Part shown: positions 51,961 to 64,000 of the stretch, piece after piece
Layout of the letters: the number at the start of each line of letters is the position of its first letter
How positions within the stretch are numbered: position 1 is the first letter of the stretch
DNA from: Lota lota
Lineage: Eukaryota; Chordata; Actinopteri; Gadiformes; Lotidae
DNA: 64,000 nt
Assembly: GCA_026745465.1 (NCBI GenBank)
Contig: JACYXH010000429.1
Location: forward strand, 5,337,333-5,401,332
Direction: 5' to 3'
Position numbers and translations under genes: made by a program
Notes under the pieces: model-generated
The model's input: the letters and a program-made list of their open reading frames with translations, nothing else
Databases searched by the model: none
Told to the model about the DNA's origin: nothing

Positions 51961-53400
51961 CTGTTGAAAGTGGCAGGGAAAGAAAGGAAGAAAGAAAGGT
52001 ATAGACAGAAGACAAAGAAAACGAGAGTTAGATAAATGTGAGTAAAAGTGAGAACCTGCCATGTCTGTTTGTGTGATGAGTGCCTTGTGTGTAGTGAAGA
52101 TGAACACAAAAATGCAAAATAGAAAAAGGTCAGCCAAATAAAAAAATAATCAAGGGAGGAGAGGGATAGATACAGACATAGGCTATATGAGAGTCCTATG
52201 AAAAAGCTCCGAAAATCATATATAGATGTCAGAAGGGGCTCCTGGGGAGGCACAACAATCTCTCATTTCTGGTCTAATTGTAAAACAGATTCTTGTCTTA
52301 GATTAATTTCAACTCTGCCAACCAATAAAGTACACAAAGATTCCCTGCAGACATCTCTATGGCAACTGTATGCCACACTCTCCTATTTTAAGCTTCATTT
52401 AACATTTATAGCAGAGTTGTTAACCTATGAGAACCTTACATAGGAGGCTCCGAGCATATTTGTTTATCGTAATTAGCTGCACTCCCCCATTCTAACTAGG
52501 AGCTGCATGGAAACCCAACCCGGCCCAACGATGCCAGATGAGAGAGCTGCGAACGATGACAGTACTTTTTACTGTTGCCCTGCAAGGCAATGTTGCAGGG
52601 GTGGGGGGGGGTAATTGGTATCCGGGTCCTTCATGTATATGAAGCAGCAGTAACCCAATAGACTGTTAGAGAATAAAACATGTTGCTGTACTTAGCAAAG
52701 GGAGAGAACAGGTGGGAGTGGCAATGTAGTGAGCGTGGGTGAGCTTGCAGGTGTTGAAAGGTAAAAAATAAAAGACATCTCATTAATCCAAAATTGATGA
52801 GTATAAACACAGAAAAAAGGATTGTGAAACGTTGTGTAAACGATTCTATACGCTGGCTGCGGCGGACGTGGGTGAGGCCTGATGACTACGTATGCCGGCT
52901 TTTCTTTCTTCCCCTGCTCGCCCATAAGCATGCCTACCTGCTTTGTTTAGCTGTGTTTGATTTGTTCCTGTCTAACTGCAGTCTATGCTAGCGGTCGGGA
53001 TGACAAATGAGCCAGGAGAGGGGCTGTAATAACAGCGGCGTCTGCCAGCGCGGTGCAAACCCATCGCTAGAAGCATAGGACCTACTGAGGACAACATGAT
53101 GAGGACAGTGAGTTTTGGACTGCAAACAAGAACCATCTACCTTATACCTTATCATCTCCCTCCGCCGCCACCATGTCCTCGCCTCCAGATTTCATTAGCT
53201 CGCCACCGGCCAGAGCGGTGAGATGGAGGAGAGCTACCTGCAGGGAACCCCTGGTTTGCTGTGCGCCGCAAACACCGTCGCTGGGTAATTGCCTCCTAAA
53301 CCATTGCATCTGCTGCTCATGTGCTGCTACCGAGCGGCATGGTCCAACTAGCATTCAACTCAACAGTGTTCGGTAAATGGAGGCCAGCATAGCTATATCA
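51961..53400. other. nexmif upstream or 5' UTR intron DNA, part 1
   Basis: No exon recognised. The minus strand near 53150-53350 is more GC-rich and has a donor-like CTGCAG/GTAGCT (53235 area), a possible but unsupported untranslated exon. Confidence 0.3.
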
Positions 53401-53439
53401 ATGTATACGTGTGTATCCTTCACCCCTATGTGCTTTATA

Positions 53440-53455
53440 TATATATATATATATG
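53440..53455. repeat. (TA)n short microsatellite
   Basis: Eight TA units. Confidence 0.85.
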
Positions 53456-53681
53456 GCCATCAGACACATTTGATATTCCTTCCAACAACTACCACAGGCT
53501 CTTTGAGGCTGAAGGCTAGAGGAAGTGGCCGGCTATTTATAAGAACGGGAAAGTAATGAGCAGTGCACCAGAGGCAGTCACACAGCGACGGGTTCACTCA
53601 CACCACACAGCGGGCTGCTTGTCGAGGCCCTGCCTCAACACGAGCTGCTGCTGCTGCTGGAAGATGTGCAGCAGGGGCAGT

Positions 53682-53700
53682 GTGTGTTTGTGCATGTGTG

Positions 53701-53735
<35 letters not shown>

Positions 53736-54095
53736 GAGTATATGAGTGTGTGTATGTGAAGGTGTGCTTGTGTGTGTGCGTGTGTGTGCATGTGTGTATA
53801 TGAGTGTGTTTGTATGTGTGTGCATGTGTGTGCGTGTGTGTGTGCATGTGTATGAGTGTGTGCATGTATGTGTGTGCATGTGGGTCTGAGTGCGTGTGTG
53901 TGTGTGTGTGCGTGTGTGTGCATGTGTATGAGTGTGTTCATGTGTATATGTGCGTGTGTGTGTGCATGATGTGTGTGTACATGTGTGTTTGTGCGTGTGT
54001 ATGAGTGTGTTTATGTGTGTCTGAGTGTGTGAATGGTGTGTGTGTGCATGTGTGTTTGTGCGTGTGTATGAGTGTGTTCATGTGTGTGGGTGGGT
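53682..54095. repeat. Long imperfect (TG)n tract, about 400 bp
   Basis: TG repeats with regular CATG, TATGAG and TGCG variants, ending in GGTGGGTGGG. All open frames inside it are repeat artefacts. Confidence 0.92.
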
Positions 54096-54099
54096 GGGT

Positions 54100-54993
54100 G
54101 TATACGTGTTAGACAAGGCCCCAAGGCTGACGATCCACAGCATCAGCATCCGCTGGCAGGAGCTGCACATACAAACACAGGGAGGTGTGGGGGGGAGGGT
54201 GAAAGAGAGGGAGAGAGAGCCAAAGCCAAACGTTCCAGAGGCTCCCTATAACACAACCCCCCTCCCCCCATGCACCCTCCTTTCGGTGCCTCAAATGTGT
54301 TTATTTTCACATTATTCATGATTTTCCCGTACATGCTCTCTCGCCCTCGTTCTCTCTCTCTTTTTCTTATTTGCTCTTCCCTCTCATCCGACCTCCAGCA
54401 TCGCTCTCTGTCAGAATCCAACGAGGGGGGCTATTTCAATAATGAAGACGGACTAACTGCAATAGCCAGTGCACATAAATCGGAGCTACAGCCAACAAGC
54501 ATGTCCAATTTGCCAAGCGGTTAAGCCTGGGCGTCTGTAGTGCGGTAGTGCAGCTTTAAGGGAAGGAGCGGCTGCCGCCAACAGGTCCGCGGCCAGCCCG
54601 ATTCATCCATCCACAACATTGATACTTGTGCACCGCACATTAGCCAGAAACACAACGGCTCCCCGTGCACTCTGCTCGGACGCATTCAGCAGGTGCAGGG
54701 AAACGGTTGGTCCTTCTGACCCCTTCAATTGTTTCCAACGGACTAGCCACTGTTCTCTTCCCGGCAGAAAACAAAAATTGAGTCAAAGGAGCTGAGAACG
54801 GGCAAAGCCAGAATGATTAGGTTTTGATGTATCCTTTTATTTCTCTTCTTTTTTTAATCCTCTGTGACCTCCTTCGCGGCTTGCGTTAACGTGTCTGCTG
54901 AATAACAAGATAAGAACATGTTTACGCTGCTCTATATGGCACTTATCAGCCCGGTTAATCTAATTTCTGCAAGCCTCTTCTCCAGAGCACCCC

Positions 54994-55024
<31 letters not shown>

Positions 55025-55680
55025 CACCTCCCTCCAACGTTTTACCGTAGTCTTCTGCGAGCTGATACAAAACCGTCAAGAAATGGAAGGAAAGGCAAGG
55101 CATGGCTAGTTCGCCTGTGGTGGTGTTGATGGTGGTGTTGTTGGTGGTGGTGGATGTGGGGTGGAGGAAACACACCCAGCTCCATGCGCTGGCAGGTTAT
55201 GCACATACAAAGCGCTCCATTGTGGGAACAGCAGGATGGAAGCAGGGGCCAAGGGATAGATCTCCACAGAAGGCTACTCTCAAACAGAGGAGGGCCCATC
55301 AGGGGGTGGGGTCATGGTGCACTGATCCCATCACACAGAGCTAGAATGGCAGCAAAGTCCTCCTTAACAGAGCAGGTGTATGGTTTCAGAACTGCTTCAC
55401 TGGCTGCATGAGGCAGCTCACTTCAGGGCTAAAACTGCTTCTTGCACATGTCCTGGCGTCACACGATTCCCCCTTACTATTACCTCTCGGTAATATACAC
55501 TAGACGGTGATACCGTGTGGGAAGAAAATGAAACAGGGTCGGCAATATAAAATACTTTGGTTGCGTTCTTTTTTTTTCTACAGTCTTGGCATGCCGTCAG
55601 AATACATGCACCAAAAACCTAAAGAAATGAAATACACACTTAACACTTGAACGCATGACATGAACAAACACACTGTATGC
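54100..55680. other. Intergenic or intronic DNA with a CA repeat at 54990-55023
   Basis: No coding exon recognised. 54530-54720 is a relatively GC-rich, low-repeat block that could be regulatory, but nothing specific supports this. Confidence 0.35.
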
Positions 55681-55689
55681 ACACACACA

Positions 55690-55762
55690 CAAAGAGAGAG
55701 ACGAGAGCGATAGAGAGGGCTAGATAGAGAGAGAGAGCGAGAGAGAGAAAGAGAGAGAGAGT
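55690..55762. repeat. (GA)n-rich tract
   Basis: GA units with interruptions. Confidence 0.9.
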
Positions 55763-56614
55763 ACAAGGCTTTCATTTTGAAAGCCGGCATTCAACCTCTC
55801 GCCTTTCATAAACTTTGGATGAATTCCTTCTACCCCACCTCTTACTCAACTCTTCTGTCTCGTTAGCGGCAACGTCTCTCTGGGGGCTGGCATGTGCTAA
55901 GCCATGTGCTAGGTAAGCCTGATGGATATCAAGTTTGGATGAAAGAAAAAATATATAATCATTTGAGAATCTGGATTCTTTACTTCTACAATGCTTCCAC
56001 AATACCGTCCACAATACCGTCGATGCATTGTTAATGCATCGACTTTGTTCTGTTCTGTTCGGCCACATTTATTTAAGAAATAATGGCAGACCTGTAGAAC
56101 CCGAATCCTGATGTTAAACCACACAAATTATAAACTCACAGATAAAAAAACGGAATATTGTATCGGAATATTTAGTGAATCGCAATATTTACAGAATCAC
56201 AAGTCATATCGTATCGGCACTAAACGTTGTAATATCGTATCATGTGTGTGTGTGTCTGTGTGTGTGTGTCTGTATTTTAGTTCTGCATCTAAAATGCTGC
56301 GGACGAACAAAAGCCTCTTCCTCCTCTCATTTTCTCTCACCATTCCTCTCTCCGTACATCTCGGTCTCTCCTGCTAGCTATTGCACAAACCATCCATTGT
56401 TCAGTCGAAGGTTAGAAAAGCATTGAAAGAGCTATCCTCTGCTCAGCTGAGAGCTCAAAGAACTTGGCTCCCACCATGTTTCAGTGTTTAGTTTCAGCTA
56501 TCAACTCCGCCTTCCAAAACTAACATTTGGCCCACTGTCGTGGAAACTGCACGCTACTTGGTATCTGCAATGGCAGTTGACAAGTGGGCACGTGAAAGCT
56601 CCCGTCATACAAAC

Positions 56615-56617
<3 letters not shown>

Positions 56618-56656
<39 letters not shown>
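56618..56656. repeat. (GA)n microsatellite
   Basis: About 18 GA units. Confidence 0.93.
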
Positions 56657-56659
<3 letters not shown>

Positions 56660-58230
56660 CCCTTATCCTTTTTTTATTATTTCGACAGTGCCCACTCCTG
56701 TTGGCCTTCTCTGATAGCTTGTTTGATGCTGGTTTTTGATCCCAAAAATCCTTCTCACCTCAAAGCCCCCGCGACATGGCAAGATAGGTGATGGTGAAGA
56801 TATGCTGCCACTGCTCCAAATAAACATTGGCAATCACCAGGCAGAGGAGATGCCCAGGATACGCAGGCAGCTGATAGACAGAGATACAGTACCATTTAGG
56901 ATTACAGAGTGGGATCCTTATCGCTGGCCAGCAGCTCAACATTTTGCTGTGCAGCATTGCAAAGGACACGTATCTGCAGCAACTGTTCAGTTTAGGAAGG
57001 AGATGGGGGGAGGGCTTTATGTTTGCACTAATAGATGCTGGGGAGACAATCGTTTTGTTGGAAACCATTTAGTGAAATGGATTACTTACCACAATAACCT
57101 TTTCACACTGATATACAAGGAAAGATACATTGGGTAAAACGCGTTTAAGAGAGCAGAAGCTTAAAAGTATAAGATTATGATTAGGATGAATGATGATAAT
57201 GAGTTAATGAGTCAATGACACCAGGGATACGTTTAGTATCCCTGGTGTCTAGAGGCAGGGGCCAGCTGTTAACATCTGTACCAGAATAGATTACATCTGC
57301 AGCTTCCTGGGTTTGAGAGAGCTTGTTCAAAAGCATATTAAAATATGTTACAATACCATTGTAATAATGTTGTGTGTGTGCACAGTAATATCGTATGAAG
57401 CTGTCAAATCTATCTTTCATTAAAATCACAATCCATATGGCTCCTCTCCAAAAAACATGACCATAAAAATGACAACAAACACATTGCAGCTGTACTACCA
57501 ACAACCTCCTGTCGCGTCGAATCATCACACACCCAATCACAACGCATTATGGATGCCTGGGACGTCTTCGTTTGCCAGCGCGACTGCGATCAGAGGACCA
57601 CTGTGTCTCTGTCCTCGATGTATAACACAAGACGGCCAGTTAAGGACAGAGAGGAGAATGGAGATGACGCCAATGCAGGCAGTAGGTGAGGTGTTAAAAG
57701 TTGATTAGACTGTTAAAGGTCACAGAGGCCGGCCTCATCAGCTGTCCCAGTGGAGTGCAGGAGGGAGCTGTGGGTCACAGCATTGCTGCTAATGAGACGT
57801 ACGCATGGCTGTCCGCGCTATAACATATGGATACAGTTAGCCTATTTCAGTTGCTGTGAACTATTACGATGCAGAGGAAATGCACGCGTAAAGATGGCGA
57901 TGGTTGTTCATGCCAAAAAGACACAACTTTCCACGTGTTAGATATTGTTTCTTTGCAATGAAGTGTGAATAATCTATTGCGGTCGGAAAGATTAGAGATG
58001 CACCTGTTCGCTCATTCGACGGTTGATGTTAATTGTGCGAATAGCAAACACAGAAATAAATGCAGCTACACACAAACACAAGGCTAAGGCTATGCTATTT
58101 TCACATTTCAGAATCATCTGCTCATTTGAACAAATGTATGAGTCCACCCACATACAGCATTCTCTCTCTGACTCTTGCAGGGTCAGTCTTACTATTGTGT
58201 AATTAATGAGACTCTGCACAACGCCTGCTC
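56660..58230. other. Intergenic or intronic DNA
   Basis: No exon recognised. It contains the perfect 14-bp hairpin at 57217-57249 listed separately. Confidence 0.4.
57217..57249. repeat. Perfect short hairpin, 14-bp stem and 5-base loop
   Basis: GACACCAGGGATAC (57217-57230) pairs with GTATCCCTGGTGTC (57236-57249) around GTTTA. Confidence 0.9.
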
Positions 58231-58237
58231 TGAATGC

Positions 58238-58442
58238 ACGCGCACGCACACACACACAACAGCATACACACAAACACTAAAAACATACCCAAATACACAC
58301 ACACATACACACATACACAATGTACAAACACACACCGTACAAACACACAGACACACAACAACAAAAAAACTGACACAGGAAAACACAAACACACACAATA
58401 CAATCACACAAAAACACTTAAAAAAAGACACACACACACAAA
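58238..58442. repeat. Imperfect (CA)n tract
   Basis: CA repeats with AAAC and TACA variants. Confidence 0.9.
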
Positions 58443-58513
58443 AAAGGCATTAATTGACTCGGATAGAACATAGAAACATGACTTGCATAGAAACGACTCA
58501 CACACGCTCACAC

Positions 58514-58632
58514 ACTGGAAGGTAGATGTGCCATGCACACATGTTTACACTGGAAGGCAGATGTGCAGTGCACGGATGCACACACTGGAAGGCAGATGTT
58601 CAGTGCACAGATGCACACACTGGAAGGCACAT
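58514..58632. repeat. 35-bp minisatellite, about 3.4 copies
   Basis: ACTGGAAGG recurs at 58514, 58549, 58584 and 58619, exactly 35 bases apart; units share ACTGGAAGGCAGATGT. Confidence 0.9.
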
Positions 58633-58740
58633 CTTCTACTCCACCCAGCATACACATGCTGATGGTGGTAGAGCACCTGTTTAGGAGAATAAATCAAGGC
58701 GCTAGAAAACCACCTACCAGAACAAAACCCAAAACCACAT

Positions 58741-58945
58741 CAGTCTACCAATCCGGGCCAATCCTCTCACACACACACACACACATGCATGCATGCATCT
58801 CATGCATGTGTGTGCGCAGTTATCAGTGCAGTTTGTTTGATTTGCTGAATGCAAACCGTGGGGAAGGTGCAAGGTGTGGTGGAGGGTAGGGTTGGTGTGT
58901 GTGTGTGTGTGTGTGTGTGAGAGGATTGGCCCGGATTGGTAGACT

Positions 58946-58946
<1 letters not shown>
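58741..58946. repeat. Inverted repeat, arms about 44-51 bp, loop about 110 bp
   Basis: CAGTCTACCAATCCGGGCCA (from 58741), running on to 58784, is perfectly complementary to the sequence ending GGATTGGTAGACTG at 58946. Unique sequence pairs over 31 bases and the rest is CA against TG repeat. Confidence 0.92.

Positions 58947-58948
<2 letters not shown>

Positions 58949-58976
<28 letters not shown>
58949..58976. repeat. Poly-G run of 28
   Basis: Uninterrupted G directly after the right arm of the inverted repeat; length may be unreliable in an assembly. Confidence 0.9.
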
Positions 58977-58981
<5 letters not shown>

Positions 58982-59934
58982 ATCGGTGCAATACATGCTC
59001 ATTATGTCTGGCAGGTTTGAACAGCCCCCTATTGCCACTCTATCAATGCTTCTTTCTGCCGTGACAACATTGCGACACATTATGGGCTGCTACGATCAAT
59101 ATTTTTTATTACCTCCACTTTGTTCCACCTCACCCACTAAAGGCTGCAGAATAATTGACATTTATGTCATTTAAGGGCCCACTGCTCATTCTTTCGTTTT
59201 TTCCTGTGTGTGTGTTTGTGTGTGTGTGTGCACGTATCTGCGTTAAAATAAATGGAGCAAGGAACATTTATTATTAGACGGTATCTCTCGTTTTGTGTTA
59301 TCTAAGTGTGTAAGCTTGCTTAATGTCGCATGAGGAATAGGGTCCTCATGATGTGTGTGTGTGTGTGTGCAAGGTAGGGGGTGTGGTGGCGGAGGGTGTA
59401 TGGGGGGGCTGTATATTCTGTGTGTATGTGTGTGTGTGCATACATGCATATGCTCATTCCTGTGGGCATGTGTGTGTGTGCGCAATAGGGCTTTTGCGAT
59501 TGCACGGCGTGTATGTGTGAGATCTAAGGGGAGACAGAGTTCCACTTAATGAGAAGCTCTTGGAGGTGAGATTGGATCACAGGTAAAGGGCATCGGAACC
59601 AGAAGCGATGACGGTCACCAAGGTGTTAGCCATTGAGACAGCTAATTCCAGCTAAGAATACAAGAGTTGACAGGGACACTCGGATACCACGAGACATGAG
59701 AGAGAGAGTCATTGTACAGTTCAGAAGGTTATGTCTATGGAAATGGATAAAGTCTCAGTCTGCGGCCCAGTTCAGGGAAATAGTTTGATTCACCATTACC
59801 TAATTTATTGCACTGTGCTTGTACTGATTATCGATGTGTATTACCTCTTTCCAGCACTACTTTTCCTATGTTACATTTTTAACGGCAATTTAAATGTTTA
59901 TTTCCTTGTCAATAAAATATATTTTGTATTGTAT

Positions 59935-60690
59935 TGAATTTATTGTCTATCTATTTGAGCTAATCTGAATCTTACAACAATTCTGCGGTATCTAGTTCAG
60001 TAAAAGCAATTAAGTGTGTGTTTGTGTATGTGTGTATATATATGTGTGTGCGTGTTAGTGTGATTTAGAAGCTATAACACCTTGTGTGGCGAGGAATAGA
60101 TATTTGAGAGAGATGGAGAGAGGGAGAGAGAGAGAGACGGAAAAAGAGAGAGGTGTACAGTACACACCTTGGGGGAGCGCAGAAAGAGCAAAATCACACT
60201 CAATATCAGTGTCGGCTACAACTGTCATCAATGGCTAATCAATAAAGCAGCCCCAATGGAAGACATGTTCCATTTGGCCTGTGAGTCAATGTGTTTTCCT
60301 GCAGATGAACCTGGTTTACTTTCCCTGGCACCCCGCCTCTGTACCCATGATTGGCTAGCCCCGCCTATGTCCATTGATGTGTCTCAAATGGTCACCTCCT
60401 GAGAGCTATCAGTCAGCCTGTGCTGGGAAGGCACTGGGCAAAGACAGGTGACCCCTGACCTATGCCCCCCTGACCCTGGATTGATTATGCGTGTGTTAAC
60501 CAAATATCTGCTCCTCGCCACACAAGGTATTATAGCTTCTAAATCACACTAACACGCACGCACATATATATATATATATGTATATATATACACACATACA
60601 CACACACACACACTTAATTGCTTTTACTGAACTAGATACCGCAGAATTGTTGTAAGATTCAGATTAGCTCAAATAAATAGACAATGAATT
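59935..60690. repeat. Large inverted repeat, arms about 170-190 bp, loop about 394 bp
   Basis: The left arm 59935-60106 and right arm 60501-60690 are reverse complements apart from a few bases and different lengths of an internal TG/TA microsatellite. Shared unique blocks include TTGAGCTAATCTGAATCTTA, GCGGTATCTAGTTCAGTAAA and TTGTGTGGCGAGGA (left-arm strand). The loop holds GA repeats and a GC-box/CCAAT-like block near 60345. Confidence 0.93.
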
Positions 60691-60699
60691 GGAATCGTT

Positions 60700-61560
60700 G
60701 TACTTGAACAGTTCAACAGAAAATCATAATTTGCATACTTTTCTTGGCTGCTCAAAGCAAGCACATTAAAGAAATTGGGCTGTGGTCATCTGTGATAGGT
60801 ATTTGACATATTTATGACATTTTTTTTTACAAATAATCAACAGCAACAACAAAAAATAATCGATAAAATAATCAAACAACAAAAAGAATCAGTTAGTTGC
60901 TGGCCTAATTGTAGTATGTGTATCCTTTATTTTAATTTTTTTCAAAGTAATTTGCCAGCACATCGCCGTGCCGATTGACAAACAGACTGAGGGGCAGACG
61001 AGCAACACATAGCAGTCACTAATTAATGAATAACCTCCGTAAGCCGCACCTGTAGTGGCCCCTCCCCTTGATAACTGAATAACACACAACTATTCCTCTA
61101 ACTCTCTTTCTCACACACACACACACGCGCGCGCGCACACACACAAACACAATTGTGTGTGTACCTATACAAACACACATAGATACAGATATAGGTAAAC
61201 ACACAAACACGCACTTAAACAGAACACCTGCCGGTTGCTGCTAGAAAATGCCTATTACTATACATTACAGTACGCTCACTGCACCACAAGTGTGTTTGGA
61301 ATAACAACGTTGCTCGTGATGTGGTCAGGTGAACCCTCGGGTTTAGGGAGGTGGGGTTTACGAAGAGCCGAGAATGGGGGAGAAAAAAAAAGACAGGGAA
61401 AAGCCACGGATTGCTACAATGAGATAGACGGAGAGAGGTAGCAGCATGGAAAATACATAGACCAGGAAGAAGGAGCTGTTGGGGGGGGGGGGAGGGTGGA
61501 GACAAGAAGAAGCAAGGAAGGGTGAAAAAGGGAAACACTGGAGGCAGGGGGCTCTCTGGC
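60700..61560. other. Intergenic DNA with small CA/CG repeats
   Basis: No exon recognised; (CA)n/(CG)n near 61116-61150 and a G-run at 61480-61491. Confidence 0.4.
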
Positions 61561-61799
61561 AAGGCGACGAGGCAGAGAGAGCAGGGAGAGACTGAGAGCT
61601 AGCTGAGTGACACTCACTCTCATATCCGCCCCCCTCAGGGGAAATAACCCCCTTAATCCAGCATGCTCTTTCAGATAGACAAGACCCCCCCCCCCTTCTC
61701 CTCCCAGCAAGGATATGAAACGCTCCCCCTTGTGATTCAAATACAGGAGAGATGGGGTGGAAATCGAATAGACAACAATGTGACGCACCGTAGCCAAGA

Positions 61800-61930
61800 G
61801 AGAGACATCAATGTTCCTGTCTATTCCTTCCTGGCGGCTTACTGGCTGTGCCGGCAGGAGACGGAGAGCCATTGGTTGCCACGGGAGGAGGTGGTGTGCT
61901 ATTGGCCGGCGGAGGGAGGATGGCAGTCGA
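61800..61930 (-). promoter_or_regulatory. Possible leftward promoter with two CCAAT boxes
   Basis: Two inverted ATTGG motifs exactly 30 bases apart (61871 and 61901; CCAAT on the minus strand, GGCCAATAGC and CAACCAATGG) lie in a local GC-rich block. A CRE-like GTGCGTCAC on the minus strand is near 61785. Direction and position fit an upstream nexmif promoter, but no transcript evidence is visible. Confidence 0.3.
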
Positions 61931-63030
61931 TTCCGAGGTATAATATTAGATGACAGCGATGTCAAGACGACATACTTTCAATGCAGCTACAAGACCTGTC
62001 ACATTTGAAATCAATGCCTATTGCCTTTGTTTTGTTAAAATAAAACACTATATCCGCGTTGCTGTCGTCAAGCTATGTAACGTAATTATGTCCATAATAT
62101 CCCTCATCCTTCAATATTGCTTCCCACATTATGTGGAGAACATTCCGAGACAGAGTTAATTAACAGCACACAGGACTTGCATGGAATCAAATGGAAGTAA
62201 GGGCTTGTCCAATCACAGCAAGGGAAACGTCAGGACCGACCAACCACACAGCCCTTTCACCTCGAACCCAGGGAGGTCTTTTAGTCTCCATACCGGTAAA
62301 TCACTCCACGGCCAGGCTGCTTGGTACACAAAACAAACCGCAGTGCTAGGACCGACACAGTGTGATATTATATTAGCATTACAAAGGCTTCCCCACCATC
62401 TGTGATACCACTTTCCCATTCCCCAAGCCCCAAGAGCTGACGTTTCCATAGGTTCTGTGGGGAGAGAATGATGAGGAGCGTGTCTCAGGATGTCAAACAC
62501 AACACGACCACGGCATTTACAAGACCCCTGGCTGACATGTATGGTTCACCTACATTCACCACACATACACTCGCAAGGGCTTCAACGTCAACCAATCTTT
62601 CAAAGCCTCCTTTTATCTTACGGGTGAAACATGGCCTCTTTCATGAGGCGGTTAGAGGATGCTACACTATCACCGCAGATCTATTAGCAACGAAAACAGG
62701 CGTGTGCACGTTCGTTGCGGTAGAATCGGGAGCGTTTCCTATAGCGCTAGCATCGCACAGGACATGACATTGAGTAACATAATTCATAAAGAGTCGCTCG
62801 CCCCCGTCGGTTCTCCCTGAGCGCGGGGAGAAGAGAGAGGCTTCTGTGCTTTGCTTGGCCGGCTTTAGGGGAATGAATAGACTTGGCTTATCCCCACCGC
62901 TCTGCTTGCTTCCCACTGTAGCCTGTTGTCACTAGCCCCTGGTCGCATGCCCGTCGCCGTCTTGGCAGAGTGAGGCGCTCCACAAAGCAACTGGCAGGTC
63001 TGGTAAATAGTGCTGATGGAGTGCGATAGA
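61931..63030. other. Intergenic DNA at the right end
   Basis: No exon or mobile element recognised on either strand. Confidence 0.4.

Positions 63031-63035
<5 letters not shown>

Positions 63036-63096
<61 letters not shown>
63036..63096. repeat. (GA)n microsatellite, about 30 units
   Basis: Pure GA run. Confidence 0.96.
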
Positions 63097-63099
<3 letters not shown>

Positions 63100-63523
63100 G
63101 AGGAGGAGGGAGCGAGAGAGAGAGAAGCTTCTCCATTATTTCACACTGCTACTCTATCTGTTTTCAGTGGGGCAGAGACCAGGAGACAAAAGGCCTCCTT
63201 TGCCTTTCGCTCTCGCCACACTAGACGTAGAATAGGCTCACCGTGTGAGCTCTGTTGCCTTGCCTGCGTTATCTCGAACGATTCTGGACTGAGGAAAATA
63301 GACGCAAAAGGAGAAAGAAAAATACAAAAAAAGGAAAACCCTCATCCAGTGGCTTTCCATAATATGCTAGAAGCCGCCAACAGTCAAGATTCCCAGTTTA
63401 AACTTCATGCATACAATTACACAGATGAAGAGCGGGACAAGTGGACAATAGCAATGCAGCGCTGAGCAGAAACACTCATACAGGCAATCATGAAAAGCCC
63501 TCTACTTAGTGTGCTCAGCAACA

Positions 63524-63524
<1 letters not shown>

Positions 63525-63573
<49 letters not shown>

Positions 63574-63574
63574 C

Positions 63575-63606
<32 letters not shown>

Positions 63607-63607
63607 C
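63525..63607. repeat. (GA)n microsatellite with CAGA interruptions
   Basis: About 40 GA units broken by three ACAG variants, followed by (CA)n at 63621-63632. Confidence 0.94.
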
Positions 63608-64000
63608 GCGAGAGAAAGAGACACACACACACATAGGGATAAAGAGAGATGATTATCGTGACAGTCTCTGCATAACGGGGCAGCAGCACCTCCGAGTCCA
63701 CAGCACCTACAGGTGCTGTAGGTCAGGTGCTTCCTCAACATGACCGCCCGACATAGTGGAGCACCAGGAGAAATGGCCACCTCTAGACTGTTGGAATGCA
63801 CATATCGTACGTTGTTCCATTGCCGTAGGGAACCCCTCCCACCAAGCAAGACCTGAAACCGGGGCAAGGAGCTAAACGTTGTCCATTCTCTCCCTGTATA
63901 CACACCTGACGCATGGACATGCGCCAAAACACGGTGTCGAGCTGTAGAGAATTTGAGGCGGTTTCGTTGCTTTTCAGGCAGATGATGTTAATGGACAGCA

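Noticed and set aside
53556-54321. Long Cys/Val and His/Thr open frames near 53.6-54.3 kb
   Set aside because: Repeat artefacts of the TG tract at 53682-54095.
63010-63927. Open frames rich in Arg-Glu or Leu-Ser at the right end
   Set aside because: They are built on GA repeats and show no splice or homology support.

Overview
The window is vertebrate nuclear DNA, almost certainly from a ray-finned (teleost) fish. Genes are split by GT-AG introns. Microsatellites are dense, and there are hAT, piggyBac, LINE and Ty3/gypsy-like remnants. The rlim-nexmif pair lies in the same order and orientation as on the human X. The species cannot be named from sequence alone. Most exons below were joined by hand from splice sites and codon phase; no alignment program was run.

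Left part (1-21.2 kb): the first coding exon of a gatd3/ES1-like gene leaves the window leftwards (minus). Head-to-head with it is gene A (1629-5488, plus), a large membrane protein with a YrdC/Sua5-like C-terminus. After a transposon-rich stretch (hAT, LINE and gag fragments, 8.6-12.4 kb) comes its paralogue, gene B (13463-17054, minus), with the same unusual build: three tandem SatP/Gpr1/Fun34/YaaH-type (AceTr) membrane repeats fused to a YrdC-like domain. Gene B is head-to-head with acod1/irg1 (18226-21133, plus), the cis-aconitate decarboxylase that makes itaconate in mitochondria. A family that moves small carboxylates thus sits beside the gene for a small dicarboxylate. A functional link is inference.

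Middle part (21.4-31.8 kb): a degraded segmental duplication (about 22.4-26.5 kb and 28.0-31.2 kb) carries piggyBac fragments, a large foldback repeat, a near-perfect 91-bp-arm palindrome, an intact glod5 gene (30899-31786, minus) and a broken second copy of its last two exons.

Right part (33.9-64 kb): rlim (RNF12 ubiquitin ligase, minus) and nexmif (KIAA2022, minus). The nexmif main exon is at 42706-46889, and a small upstream exon with a plausible start codon is at 51830-51960. The rest is nexmif intron and upstream DNA, full of CA/GT and GA repeats, with two long inverted repeats near 58.8 and 60.3 kb and a possible CCAAT-box promoter near 61.9 kb.

The best candidate for an undescribed system is the duplicated AceTr(x3)-YrdC fusion family, with its shared core promoter and its link to acod1.
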